DNA of 64,000 nt from Rhodospirillaceae bacterium UBA6219. Its GTDB lineage: Bacteria; Pseudomonadota; Alphaproteobacteria; Rhodospirillales; Magnetospirillaceae. Under the pieces are notes generated by a model. It ran no database searches, was not told the origin of the DNA, and worked only from the letters and a program-made list of their open reading frames with translations. Made by a program: the position numbers and the translations under genes. The DNA lies in NCBI GenBank assembly GCA_002435715.1, contig DISD01000103.1, positions 1 to 64,000 on the forward strand, given 5' to 3'. Within the stretch, counting starts at the first letter, position 1, and every line of letters starts with the position of its first letter. Below are positions 44,128 to 52,987 of this stretch, piece after piece.

Positions 44128-44757
44128 TCAGGCCAGATACTTCACTAGCTGGAAGGCCTCGGCATATTTCACGCCGATCTTCTGACCATCGTTCTCATTC
44201 TGATTGAGAAAAAATTTCAGCCATTTCTCGCCGACACGACGGTACTCGGATTCGTGTGCCCGAATGGCATCTTTTTTCTGCTCAATAAAGGGCGTGATGT
44301 CCACATAGAAATTGCCCATGAATGGCTTGCCGCTGTCATAGTAATTACTTCTGTACATCAATATGCGTGGAACATGCCGGCCGGCGGCCAAGGATGCTTT
44401 GGACAAGCTTTGATGGTCGTGGTGGATGTCGCCGTCCCAATGGGTATAGATAAAATCAGGCCTTTGGCGCTCGATTACCTTAAGCAGCTCGCACATGAGG
44501 GCGTCATTGAATTCAAGGTGATTGGTGTCGAAATTGGCACACACCACCTGGACCGCGCCCAGAATCAGGGCTGCGTTCTGGCCCTCGGCCAGAGCCACTT
44601 CGGATTTGCGGATGACCCGCTGGGCATAGTCCGAAAAGCCGGAATTGGTGGCAACAAAAATGATCACTTCGTCGCCAAGGGCGGCGTGACGGGCAATGGC
44701 TCCGCCGCAACCAAGTTCGACGTCATCAAAGTGGGCACCAACGGCCAGTACCTTCAT
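44128..44757 (-). CDS. PIG-L (LmbE-like) N-deacetylase
   Basis: A 209-residue protein with the PIG-L metal motifs: VGAHFDDVELGCGGAIARH (the AHxDD block, with F in place of the usual P), ATNSGFSDYA and DGDIHHDHQSLSKASL (the HxDH block). It would hydrolyse an N-acetyl group of GlcNAc-like substrates or lipid-linked sugars. It stands between two decayed genes but looks intact. It probably came with the acquired block that once held the carbamoyltransferase and radical SAM enzymes. Confidence 0.88.
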   Translation of the reverse strand: MKVLAVGAHFDDVELGCGGAIARHAALGDEVIIFVATNSGFSDYAQRVIRKSEVALAEGQNAALILGAVQVVCANFDTNHLEFNDALMCELLKVIERQRPDFIYTHWDGDIHHDHQSLSKASLAAGRHVPRILMYRSNYYDSGKPFMGNFYVDITPFIEQKKDAIRAHESEYRRVGEKWLKFFLNQNENDGQKIGVKYAEAFQLVKYLA

Positions 44758-44781
44758 GCCATTTCTCTCTTGTCGGTCTTC

Positions 44782-46309
44782 TTACGAGGGTTTGCGTAAG
44801 ACATAATTTCCCATCTCATCAGTGCATCAAGGCCACAGGAATGGAAGGTCCGGATCGCGTCGATGGGACGACACACGGTCGGTTCTTCATTCGGATTGAA
44901 CGAGGTGTTGAGGATGATCGGAACGCCAGTACGCTTGTGGAAGGCGCTGATCGGTGCGTGGAAACGGAGAGTGGTATCCGCTTATACGGTCTGCAATCGG
45001 CCCGAGCCATCAGCGTGGACGACGGCCTGAAAAGCTCGCGGAATTTGACGGCGGCGTTGACTTTCACCTTGGTGTCATGGCCGCGATCAGCCAAGATCGA
45101 ACAAATGCCCAGGGCGCGCTGGCCGAATTCCATTCGTCCCTGGAACCAGCCGATGACGGCCTCGTCAGCCAGCAATTGCGCGGCGCTTTCTGACGGATCG
45201 GCGACAATTTTGGCCGACAGTCGTGACTTGGCGATCTCGGTGTCGGAATAGTCCGGCCCCAGATAATTATAGGTCAGGTAGTGACGTTTGGGCTGGCCTA
45301 AAATCTGGTTGTAAAGATAAGCGGCAGCACCGATGGCGTTTCCGGAATCGTCGGGGCTTGACGAGATATAGACTTCCTGGAACGGCGTGTTCGCCAAGAT
45401 GCGGCCATTGAGAACCGAATTCATGAAAAAGCCACCGGCGGCGCAAATATTCTTCGCGCCGGTCAGCCGTTGAGCTTCGCGCATCAGCCGGAAGGCAATG
45501 TCCTCGACGATGTTCTGCATTGCTGCGGCAATGGCGTAGTGATGCTCATCCAGGGCATCGTTCTCAGCGCGTGGCGGACCCAGTAATTCAGCCATGGCGG
45601 GCGTGCACAGGAACGGCAGTTCGTGCAGAAAGTCCTTGAAAGACCGAAGGTGCAGTTCGAGGAAGCCGTCTTCACCAATCTGCAGAACTTCACGACGCAG
45701 CAGTTCCTCGATGGGCTTGGTGGCGGCAGGGGTTGAATAAGCGGCCAGCGCCATCACCTTCCATTCATCAGAATGGGGGTGGTTCTGGGTGCGTAGCACC
45801 TTGATCGTATTTCCTTTGCCATGGGCGATGGTGGTCGATTCGACCTCGCCTTGAGAATCGGCGGTGATGATTGCCGCTTCTTCAAACGGTGACAGAAAGA
45901 AAGCGTTGGCGGTATGAACCCGGTGATGGGTGACGAAATAAACATCAAGCGCTTTGGAGCCACTCAGGGCTAAACGCTGATGAATGTGATCGACGTCACG
46001 CAGGTCCGAGGGGAACATAGACAATAGATTGTCGGGGGCCGAGTACAAGGATTCTGACTTGAACCGGCGCGACGACGACACCAAAGGATTGAACTTCTGC
46101 ATATAGACGCCGCGATTCCAGGCATTGGCGACGGCATCGATGCTGGTACCGGCCTGATCCAGGCAATATTGCACGGCCCGACGGGGAAAGCCCCGCGTCC
46201 TTTTTTGCTGCGTAAAGCGCTCTTCGGTAGCCCCGGTCACGACCTCACCATCGACGACCAGTGCCGCCGAAGGAATGTACATGTCGTGATTAAAGCCAAG
46301 CACTTTCAT
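44782..46309 (-). pseudogene. Decayed NodU/CmcH-type carbamoyltransferase
   Basis: The first ~430 residues read well as a NodU-family carbamoyltransferase: MKVLGFNHDMYIPSAALV, GATEERFTQQKRT, IITADSQGEVEST and WFQGRMEFGQRALGICSI. After NAAVKFRELFRP the frame breaks. A different frame resumes as QAVVHADGSGRLQTV, so several dozen residues are deleted near 45020-45035. That frame then meets TAA at 44982-44984, continues as FHKRTGVPIILNTSFN, and shifts again near 44815-44825 to read MGNYVLRKPS before TAA at 44782. At least three lesions make it non-functional. The family carbamoylates sugar hydroxyls. Confidence 0.85.
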
Positions 46310-46421
46310 AAATGCGTGTCTCCTGGGGCCGAGGCGAAGGCTAAACTAGTTGGACGTGCTGCGTGAAGTCTAGAGCGAAATCACGCTGCCTGGTTCGGTG
46401 GCAGTAGGACAGAAGCCGGCC

Positions 46422-46565
46422 TTAGCGTGGCATTTCGCCAAATTGTCCGTAGGTATAAAAATCGTGCAGGTAGGTGTCGAACGCGCTGGCTGGGTAGGAA
46501 TTGGCCCAGTGGCTGCGGACGTTGCCGCCCAAAGTCTGAAAATAGATTATAAGAATAGATATTGG
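46422..46565 (-). pseudogene. Probable C-terminal remnant of a lost gene
   Basis: One minus-strand frame reads LGGNVRSHWANSYPASAF followed by DTYLHDFYTYGQFGEMPR and a TAA at 46422-46424. It has strong G/C at third positions and a protein-like mix of aromatic residues, unlike the other frames. There is no start or upstream domain. It looks like the tail of a deleted gene; the family is not recognised. It may also be a chance frame. Confidence 0.35.
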
Positions 46566-46570
46566 CCGAC

Positions 46571-46605
46571 ACAGCGCTGAATTCCTGCAAAAGGAATCAG
46601 CGCTG
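46571..46605. terminator. Strong inverted repeat with trailing T run
   Basis: ACAGCGCTGAATTCCT and its near-exact reverse complement face each other across GCAAA and are followed on the plus strand by TTTTG. The stem is about 15 bp with one unpaired base. It could end transcription, but its position upstream of minus-strand genes is odd for that, so it may be part of a repeat element. Confidence 0.55.
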
Positions 46606-46614
46606 TTTTGCCTT

Positions 46615-46649
46615 TAGAGCGGATTGCGGTCAGATCGAAGTCCGCTCTA
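46615..46649. repeat. Palindromic intergenic repeat (TAGAGCGGA arms)
   Basis: TAGAGCGGA at 46615-46623 and TCCGCTCTA at 46641-46649 are perfect inverted arms around a 17-base centre. Another TAGAGCG lies at 46371-46377. Such sequences are common dispersed palindromes in alphaproteobacteria; membership in a named family was not established. Confidence 0.6.
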
Positions 46650-46667
46650 GGTCTGGACCACAAGTGC

Positions 46668-47615
46668 TTAGGGCGCTTTTTCCAGAACAAACAGATGAAA
46701 GCCTGGGGGATGGGCTGCGTCGTCGGGCGATTGTAACGTGCAGAAGGGGCGGATCAGCGGCAGCAACTCTTCGATCCAGCGCAACTTGATGTCTTTGCGG
46801 CGCTCTGCGGCCATTTCGTTAGCCATTTCGATCAAGAACGGAGAAATGGGGCGCAGACCGATGTCCCATGCTTCCAAAAGAAGCTTCGAGAGGTAATTGC
46901 GATGGTGAACGATCCGCAGACCGGCTTTTTTGAAGATCTCTGACCATTCTTCATATGACAGGCACTGACGGATGTTGTCCGAGCGGCCGCGATCGATCAG
47001 ATGCAACCATTCCCACTTCGGATCACCGGTGCGCACATGCAGGCGCTGATAGAAGGAATAGTCCCGCAAGGTGTTGTTGGGCACATGCAGAATAATTTTA
47101 CCGTCATCGGTCAGTGCCCGGCGCATCTCAGTCAGAGTGACGGGGAAATCATCAAGCCAATACAGGATATTAGAGAAAATGGTGCGATAGGTGTTGTCCT
47201 CGAGCGGTAGGGACTTGTTAGCGTCCGCCTGGGCAACCTTTTTATAAAGTCCCAGCGAAAAGGCCTTTTGCAGTAGGGCTTCTTTGTGATCGACGCCGAT
47301 ATCAAATTGATAATCGGGCTTTCTGACGACGATAGGTGCGATTCCGCTCTCTTCGAAGTGGTTGTAGATATCAACCTTATCAAAAAAAGTATCCAGTCCG
47401 GCCACATGCGAGAACATGTCGTAACTGGCATCAAGTTCACCGCCGGCACGGGTGAAGCTGAACAATCCATCACCACATCCGACATCAGCCATGGGTGACA
47501 GAAATTGAACATCGTTCAATGCCATGCAGTCGCAGGCACGCCAAAGAGCAGTCTCGGGACGCAGCCAAAATACTTTCATAAATTGACGCAAATAATCTCT
47601 CGAGTGCTCTGACAT
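46668..47615 (-). CDS. SAM-dependent methyltransferase (class I)
   Basis: A 315-residue protein with a Rossmann methyltransferase fold. PMADVGCGDGLFSFTRAGG is the SAM loop. LPLEDNTYRTIFSNILYWLDD and LTEMRRALTDDGKIILHVPN are the usual post-I and motif III regions. A GGAGGG element precedes the ATG at 47615. It precedes no obvious sugar partner gene but is transcribed with the PseG/SpsG-like gene, one base apart. Substrate (sugar, lipid or protein) is unknown. Confidence 0.78.
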   Translation of the reverse strand: MSEHSRDYLRQFMKVFWLRPETALWRACDCMALNDVQFLSPMADVGCGDGLFSFTRAGGELDASYDMFSHVAGLDTFFDKVDIYNHFEESGIAPIVVRKPDYQFDIGVDHKEALLQKAFSLGLYKKVAQADANKSLPLEDNTYRTIFSNILYWLDDFPVTLTEMRRALTDDGKIILHVPNNTLRDYSFYQRLHVRTGDPKWEWLHLIDRGRSDNIRQCLSYEEWSEIFKKAGLRIVHHRNYLSKLLLEAWDIGLRPISPFLIEMANEMAAERRKDIKLRWIEELLPLIRPFCTLQSPDDAAHPPGFHLFVLEKAP

Positions 47616-47616
47616 T

Positions 47617-48630
47617 TTAAAAATCCCTCCTGTAACTAATGCTTTTAAATATTTTTAGTGACTGGTCAATAATTCGATAGGCTCCCTTTCCGTCCAGGAC
47701 TTGGCGCGTCAGCGCCGAGGCTTGTCGGCGATAATCCCAATCAGTACAGCGTTGCAGCGCTTCGATCAGTCGTTCGGGAAGGCTTTGATCTGTGAAGCCA
47801 AGATTATGCACGAACCCTTGTTGTGCAAGCGCAGAAACCGTTTCCAGTTCCTTTTCCTCGGCGGTGACGGTGATACAGGGCACACCCACCGCCAGCAATT
47901 CCAAGGTCATCACCCCGCCGGCGGCAATGGCCAGATCCATCTGGCTCATCAGGCCAGGTAGGTCGTCGATACGGCTGTGCTGGACAATGGTGCCCTGGCT
48001 GGTGGCGATGGCGTGGTGCAGATCGTCATGGTGGGCAAAGGCCGGGCCGGTATGGACATGCAAGGTGACGTCGGGATGCTGTGCCAGCCAACTGTCCATG
48101 GCCCGGACCAAAGTGGACAGCATGTTCCAGGTGTCGCTGCCGCCCTGGGTCAGGAAAATATGGCGCAGGCTGTTTCGTACGTCATAGGCCTGGGCGGTGA
48201 AGACCGGATTGATCAGGGTGTATGGCAAACCGCCCAGGGAAAGCGTGTCGTTGTCAGGGGGGCGTGTCACCTGACAGCCATACAAGGTGCTGATGGATAA
48301 ATGGGCGCCCCAATGGCCGGGGCCGGCATCATCCAAGGTGACCAGACAGCGGCAGGATTGGCGCAGGCCCTGCAAGATTTGCGGATCGGTGCTTAATTGG
48401 TCGACGATCAGGATGTCCCAAGGGCCTTGTGACTTGGCATCGTCGGGCCAGATCCTCACCTCGTGGCCCTTGGCGCGCACTGTATCGACCCCGGGTTGGC
48501 GATCCTGCAATTCAAAGACGACGCGGGCATCGGGCCGTTGACGGCGGATTTCATCGGCCAGGGTCAGGCAACGGAAGATGTGGCCCATGCCCATCATGGC
48601 GTCGCCCCAGGTATAGAACCCGATCAGCAT
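47617..48630 (-). CDS. PseG/SpsG-like nucleotide-sugar hydrolase or transferase
   Basis: A 337-residue protein of the GT-B-like PseG/SpsG family. It opens MLIGFYTWGDAMMGMGHIFR, where GMGH.FRC is the family motif. ILIVDQLSTDPQILQGL and HIFLTQGGSDTWNMLSTLV follow, then AIAAGGVMTLELLAVGVPCI. PseG-type members cleave UDP from 2,4-diacetamido sugars before the synthase step. The adjacent SpsF-like and NeuB-like genes support a nonulosonate role. The start at 48630 overlaps the SpsF-like stop by seven bases. Confidence 0.82.
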   Translation of the reverse strand: MLIGFYTWGDAMMGMGHIFRCLTLADEIRRQRPDARVVFELQDRQPGVDTVRAKGHEVRIWPDDAKSQGPWDILIVDQLSTDPQILQGLRQSCRCLVTLDDAGPGHWGAHLSISTLYGCQVTRPPDNDTLSLGGLPYTLINPVFTAQAYDVRNSLRHIFLTQGGSDTWNMLSTLVRAMDSWLAQHPDVTLHVHTGPAFAHHDDLHHAIATSQGTIVQHSRIDDLPGLMSQMDLAIAAGGVMTLELLAVGVPCITVTAEEKELETVSALAQQGFVHNLGFTDQSLPERLIEALQRCTDWDYRRQASALTRQVLDGKGAYRIIDQSLKIFKSISYRRDF

Positions 48631-49319
48631 GGGGCGTGACGGATCAGCCAGGGGGTGGAAACCATCGCACCGGGATGGGCGGCCAGGAATTGGCCGAGCA
48701 GCTGTTCGGCCCGGGTGAATTGTTCGGGGGTATCGACGGTGAAGGATGCGGTCGGTGCCGATTTGTCCGCCGGGGTGGGCGGTGTGGCCTGGGCGAAGAG
48801 GTTCGGGTTTTCTTGGATATATTCGTTGACGTGTTCGCGGTGATGGGCGGCCAAGCCGTCGCGGGCTGAAACTGCCAAGGCCTGGGCCGACATGATCTCG
48901 GCCCCCAGACCGATGGGCAATCGGCTGCCCAAGGCAGGGAAACACGAGGCATAATCCAGGCGGTTTTCTTGGAAAAAACCGATCATGGCGTCGATTTCCT
49001 GGGGATCGACGAAGGGGTTGTCGCCAGTGGCGCGGACGATGGCATCCAGGCCATGGCTTTGGGCGCATTTCACAAAGCGGTCCAGCACGTCATCCAACGA
49101 GCCGCGAAAGGCGGGAATGCCGCATTGTTCGGCCAAGGCGGCGACGGCATCGTCATCGGGACGGTCGCTGGTGGCCAGGATCACCGTGTCGGCCTTTCGG
49201 CACAGACGCAGACGCTCGATGATCCAGGCCAGCATAGGGCGGCCGCAAAGCGGGCGCAGCACCTTGCCGGGCAGCCGGCTGGAGCTCATGCGGGCCTGCA
49301 GGATGACGCCGACGCGCAT
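48624..49319 (-). CDS. SpsF/NeuA-like cytidylyltransferase
   Basis: A 231-residue nucleotidyltransferase. GVILQARMSSSRLPGKVL is the CTP-binding arm, VILATSDRPDDD and ATGDNPFVDPQEIDAM the following motifs. SpsF-type proteins activate sugars, often nonulosonates as CMP derivatives. It overlaps the NeuB-like gene upstream as TGATG. It may be the CMP-sugar synthetase of this module, but a second SpsF-like gene lies at 59014-59742 and their division of labour is unknown. Confidence 0.88.
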   Translation of the reverse strand: MRVGVILQARMSSSRLPGKVLRPLCGRPMLAWIIERLRLCRKADTVILATSDRPDDDAVAALAEQCGIPAFRGSLDDVLDRFVKCAQSHGLDAIVRATGDNPFVDPQEIDAMIGFFQENRLDYASCFPALGSRLPIGLGAEIMSAQALAVSARDGLAAHHREHVNEYIQENPNLFAQATPPTPADKSAPTASFTVDTPEQFTRAEQLLGQFLAAHPGAMVSTPWLIRHAPC

Positions 49320-50359
49320 CAGGTCAAATCGTCCCAGCTTAGGATGTCGTCGGCCTTCAGGTCGCGGCTGGCGGTCTTGCCCATCACCGTCCAGTAATGT
49401 TCGCAGGCGATGCCCTGGCCTGGGCGTTTGATATCCACATTGTGGGGCGAAATCTTGTCGCCCTGACGGATATCGGCGGTCAGCACCAGGCTTTTGCGGT
49501 TGTTGCGGCGGGTGACCATCTCGCTGGGCATGGGGCGTTTGACGCCATCGCCCAGCAAAACCGGCAACAGGTCAATCTTGCGCTTGAGCTCGGAAACTTC
49601 TTCCGGGGTCTTCGACAGCATGTGGTCGGGGCCGTCGGCATTCTTGTCGTGGGTGAAGTGGAATTCAAGAATGGGGGCGCCCAGAACCGCGGCGGCATAG
49701 CACACATCGATGCCCAAAGTGTGGTCGGAATAGCCCACCGGCAGGCCGAATTCCGCCTGCAGGGTCAGCATGGCCCGCAGATTCACCGCATCGGCATGGG
49801 TGGGGTAATTGGTGGTGCAGTGGAACAGCACCAATTGGTCGTTGCCTTCCTCAAGGATGGCATCGACCGAACGGCGGACTTCCGACAGGGTGCACATGCC
49901 GGTGGACATCAGCACCGGCTTGCCGGTGCGGGCGACGTGGCGCAGCAGGGGGGTGTTCACCGCGTCGTCGGAGCCGATTTTATGGGCGCCCACGCCCAGG
50001 GCTTCCAGCATGTCCACATCGCTTTGATGGGACGGGGTGGAAAACACGAACAGGCCACGTTGGGCGGCATAGGCGAAAATGTCGCGATGCAGTTCTTCGG
50101 CAACTTCGAATTTGCGGAAATGGTCCCATTGCGGGGCGATGCCGGTATTTTCCATGTCGAACATGGCCTTGCGGCTGGTCAGCGTCTCGGCGCGGAAGGT
50201 CTGCAGCTTGACCGACTGACAGCCGCTGTCGGCGACAAGGTCGATCAGCCGGCAGGCTTCGTCCAAGGTGGTGAAATTGCCGCCGATTTCGGCGATCAGA
50301 TAAGCGGGAGAATCGGCGACGCCGATCAGGTGCTGCCCCAGCTGAACCTTTTTCATCAT
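49319..50359 (-). CDS. NeuB-like nonulosonate synthase
   Basis: A 346-residue protein with an N-terminal TIM barrel and C-terminal antifreeze-like SAF domain. YLIAEIGGNFTTLDEACRL, SVKLQTFRAETLTS, MSTGMCTLSEVRRSVD and YSDHTLGIDVCYAAAVLG are the barrel blocks. RNNRKSLVLTADIRQGDKIS and NVDIKRPGQGI form the SAF part. It condenses phosphoenolpyruvate with a six-carbon amino sugar to form a sialic-acid-like nonulosonate (Neu, Leg or Pse). Start MMKKVQLG at 50359 overlaps the WbqC gene as ATGA. Which sugar it uses is not resolved. Confidence 0.92.
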   Translation of the reverse strand: MMKKVQLGQHLIGVADSPAYLIAEIGGNFTTLDEACRLIDLVADSGCQSVKLQTFRAETLTSRKAMFDMENTGIAPQWDHFRKFEVAEELHRDIFAYAAQRGLFVFSTPSHQSDVDMLEALGVGAHKIGSDDAVNTPLLRHVARTGKPVLMSTGMCTLSEVRRSVDAILEEGNDQLVLFHCTTNYPTHADAVNLRAMLTLQAEFGLPVGYSDHTLGIDVCYAAAVLGAPILEFHFTHDKNADGPDHMLSKTPEEVSELKRKIDLLPVLLGDGVKRPMPSEMVTRRNNRKSLVLTADIRQGDKISPHNVDIKRPGQGIACEHYWTVMGKTASRDLKADDILSWDDLT

Positions 50360-51045
50360 GGCCCCCCCTTGATGTAGTCGATGGCGCCGCGTCCATGCAG
50401 CAGGCACAGATCCAGGATGGACAGGGCCTCGGCGGGGCTGCCGTCGGGGCGCGGATAAGGCGGCGGCATGAATTCCTGATAGACCAAATCGATGCCGGCC
50501 GCCTTGAAGGCGGCTTCATCCAGGTATTCCTTGCCGAACTTGCCCGACAGATAGGCGGTGGCGCCGGCCCGCCGGCAGGTGTCGAGCACCAGATCGGCGC
50601 CGGTGGCGTCGCCGCAGATCTCGCTGCCCAGGACCGGATGGAAGGGAATGCTCAGATAATCGCAATAGCGGTTGATGACGTGCAGGTTCAGCTCGACCAG
50701 ATGGTCCCATTGACGGGTGACGAAGACGTCTTCCAGGAAATCGGCGTGATCGCCCCAAAAGGGCGCCTTGGCGTAATTGAAGTACAGCGACTTCCACACC
50801 TTGGTGCCCCAGGTCAGCCGGTTGTCCACCAAGACGTCGCACAAAGACTGGTCGCCCTTGCCCTTGTGCAGGACGGGTGCGGTCAGCCAGCTGGGCTGGC
50901 GGTTCAGCATCACCCGGCAGCGGTTCTCGAAGTAATGCAGCTTGAACTTGACGTTGTCGAAGACGACGAAGCGGTCGGTGTTCAAAATCTTGTTGAAGAA
51001 GCCGGCCCAGGGAAAAAATTCAGGCTGATGGATGGTCACGAACAT
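50356..51045 (-). CDS. WbqC-like family protein
   Basis: A 229-residue member of the WbqC family, beginning MFVTIHQPEFFPWAGFFNKI and carrying FVVFDNVKFKLHYFENRCRV. The family is found in O-antigen and glycan loci, and its reaction is not established; a role in amino-sugar modification is often assumed. Start at 51045 overlaps the SDR stop by ten bases. It lies between the NeuB-like synthase and an SDR. Confidence 0.88.
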   Translation of the reverse strand: MFVTIHQPEFFPWAGFFNKILNTDRFVVFDNVKFKLHYFENRCRVMLNRQPSWLTAPVLHKGKGDQSLCDVLVDNRLTWGTKVWKSLYFNYAKAPFWGDHADFLEDVFVTRQWDHLVELNLHVINRYCDYLSIPFHPVLGSEICGDATGADLVLDTCRRAGATAYLSGKFGKEYLDEAAFKAAGIDLVYQEFMPPPYPRPDGSPAEALSILDLCLLHGRGAIDYIKGGP

Positions 51046-51911
51046 GGGGGGGCTTTCATATGGTCCAGCATCATCCGAACACCAGTTTGCAGGTCGGTTG
51101 TCGGTGCCCACCCCGTATCCGCGTGCAGGCGCCGGGTGTCGGCAACGCAATCCAGAATCTCGTTGGGGCGGTACTCATGACGCCATTGGACCGGGCGTGG
51201 GCCGGTGGCGGCCAGAACGGCATCGACGATCTCGGCCACCGAATGGCTGGTTCCCGATCCAAGGTTATAGATGGTACAACCGCTTTTGGCCGGTTTGGCG
51301 GCCAGTGCGGCAATGGCAGCGGCCACATCCTCCACCCACAGCAAATCGCGGCGCGGCCGCGGATCGGCCAACGACACGGTGCCTCCGCTTAGCGCCTGAC
51401 GGCAGATGGAAGGGATCAGCTGGCTGTCGTCCTGGCCGGGACCATAAACCCCGAACAATCGCAAGATGGTCACTGGAACGCCGAAATCCGCGGCATAAGA
51501 CTGGGCCAGCATTTCGCTTTCCAGCTTGCTCCACCCATAGGGGTTGACCGCCAGGACAGGGTGGGATTCGTCCACCGGCAGGCGCTGCGGAGGGCCATAG
51601 ACATAGGAACTCATCAGTACCACATGGGCCTGATGGCGACGGGCATGTTCCATCACCGTCAAGGTCGACAGCAGGTTGGCCCGATGGGTCTGATAGGGTT
51701 GGTCCCAGGATTGGGCGACACCGACCCGCCCGGCCAGATGGATGATGGTGGACGCGGCGGGCAGCTTTTCAAGCGCCGCGTCATCGTCCAAGGCCACACC
51801 GCTTCGTGATGACACGCCGTGCCAGCAGGTTCCATCCTGGTCGAAACGAGCCCCGACGGCCCGGCCGACAAAGCCGGTATGGCCGGTGATCAGGATCGCC
51901 GCGTCGTCCAT
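51036..51911 (-). CDS. NAD-dependent nucleotide-sugar epimerase/dehydratase
   Basis: A 291-residue extended SDR. ILITGHTGFVGRAVGARF is the NAD site, MSSYVYGPPQRLP the Ser/YG region and NPYGWSKLESEMLAQSY the catalytic YxxxK. LADPRPRRDLLWVEDVAAAI and the NLGSGTSHSVAEIV segment follow. It probably epimerises, reduces or dehydrates a nucleotide sugar of the nonulosonate module. It is separated by two bases from the radical SAM gene. Confidence 0.88.
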   Translation of the reverse strand: MDDAAILITGHTGFVGRAVGARFDQDGTCWHGVSSRSGVALDDDAALEKLPAASTIIHLAGRVGVAQSWDQPYQTHRANLLSTLTVMEHARRHQAHVVLMSSYVYGPPQRLPVDESHPVLAVNPYGWSKLESEMLAQSYAADFGVPVTILRLFGVYGPGQDDSQLIPSICRQALSGGTVSLADPRPRRDLLWVEDVAAAIAALAAKPAKSGCTIYNLGSGTSHSVAEIVDAVLAATGPRPVQWRHEYRPNEILDCVADTRRLHADTGWAPTTDLQTGVRMMLDHMKAPPCS

Positions 51912-51913
51912 TC

Positions 51914-52987
51914 CTAGGTCCCGATTTCCTGCGAGCGGTTGAGGTAGTTTTCGATGGTCAGCTGACGCTCGCCGACGGTGACATCGCAAGGTTCGGTGCG
52001 GCGCGGCAAATAGCAATGCTTGCACGGTTCGACTTCGGCATAGCCCCGGTGGCAGGCATGGCTTTCGCGGGCGAAGCGCATCTTCTCGCCATGCCAGATC
52101 TCGTGAATGCTCTGGGTGTTGGCGTCGCCGATGACGTATTCGTTGTTTTCGTCATTGGCGCACAGCATGACCTGACCATCGGCGGCGATGGTCATGCGCT
52201 GATAGATCTGCGGGCAGGAAAAATCTTCGTGATAGAAAATCTTGTTCTTGTCGTCGTTGCGCAGATAGTCGATCAGTGGATTGGTGGCGACGAAGTCACA
52301 GATGGGCGCGAAGGTGTCATAGAAGGCGGCGGGGTTTTCGGCAATGGCCGGATAGATGCTTTGCACCTTGATGACCGGCTTCAAGCGGCCGTTATCTTCC
52401 TTGATCTTTTTGAAGTTCTTCAGCTTTTCGACCACGCGGTCGAATTTGGCGGGTTTGCGGATCGCTTCATAGGTCTCGCCCATGCCGTCGATGGAGATGC
52501 TGATCCAGTCCAGCCCTGCTTCCATGGCTTCGGTGAACATCTCTTCGTCCAGGCGCAGGCCATTGGTCAGGCTCGAGACTTCCTTGATGCCCTTTTGCTT
52601 GGCGTAACGGATGCAATCGACGATCCGCTTATGCAGGAAGGATTCACCGCGCAGGCTTAGACGGATGGAATAAACCCCGCCTTCCGCACATTGATCGACG
52701 ATGCGGGTGAACAGGTCGTAATCCATCAGCTTGGCGTTGACCCGCTGCTTGAATTCCTCGGTGATGGTATAGCACATGGGGCAGCGCAGATTGCACAGGC
52801 TGGCCAGCTCGATATCCACATGCTGTGGATAATCGGTCACCGTCTTGGTGCGCGGCAATTCGGTCCATAGCCGGCGGTTTTCGGCATAGGCGGCCAGGTC
52901 GTCACTGCCCCGGCGGCGGTCAAACTCGGCCTCACGCTCGGGCGTCTCCAGGGAGAACTGCCCCTTGTTGATGGGCGTATAGCTCAC
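51914..52987 (-). CDS. Radical SAM protein with SPASM-type C-terminus
   Basis: A 357-residue radical SAM enzyme. The cluster motif CNLRCPMC has Cys65, Cys69 and Cys72 at the standard CxxxCxxC spacing, followed by SIRLSLRGESFLHKR. The C-terminal region has a Cys-rich auxiliary-cluster area: Cys258, Cys276, Cys312, Cys322, Cys325 and Cys334, as in SPASM proteins. The start is a GTG at 52987 overlapping the PtmE-like stop as GTGA. A radical SAM gene in a nonulosonate module is unusual; it may modify a sugar or a partner protein. It is the intact paralogue of the remnant at 43699-44107. Confidence 0.88.
   Translation of the reverse strand: MSYTPINKGQFSLETPEREAEFDRRRGSDDLAAYAENRRLWTELPRTKTVTDYPQHVDIELASLCNLRCPMCYTITEEFKQRVNAKLMDYDLFTRIVDQCAEGGVYSIRLSLRGESFLHKRIVDCIRYAKQKGIKEVSSLTNGLRLDEEMFTEAMEAGLDWISISIDGMGETYEAIRKPAKFDRVVEKLKNFKKIKEDNGRLKPVIKVQSIYPAIAENPAAFYDTFAPICDFVATNPLIDYLRNDDKNKIFYHEDFSCPQIYQRMTIAADGQVMLCANDENNEYVIGDANTQSIHEIWHGEKMRFARESHACHRGYAEVEPCKHCYLPRRTEPCDVTVGERQLTIENYLNRSQEIGT

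Larger units (their letters stand above)
46310..46667. other. 358-base intergenic region with a coding remnant and palindromes
   Basis: No complete gene is present. The left part (46310-46421) should hold the upstream signals of the decayed carbamoyltransferase. The middle holds a short coding-like remnant and the right holds two palindromes, listed separately. TAGAGCG at 46371 and its inverted copy ending at 46649 could bound a small repeat element of about 280 bases. Confidence 0.6.

Noticed and set aside
46310..46667. Small complete gene in the gap upstream of the carbamoyltransferase.
   Set aside because: The only coding-like frame lacks a start and ends after about 40 residues, so a remnant is the better reading.
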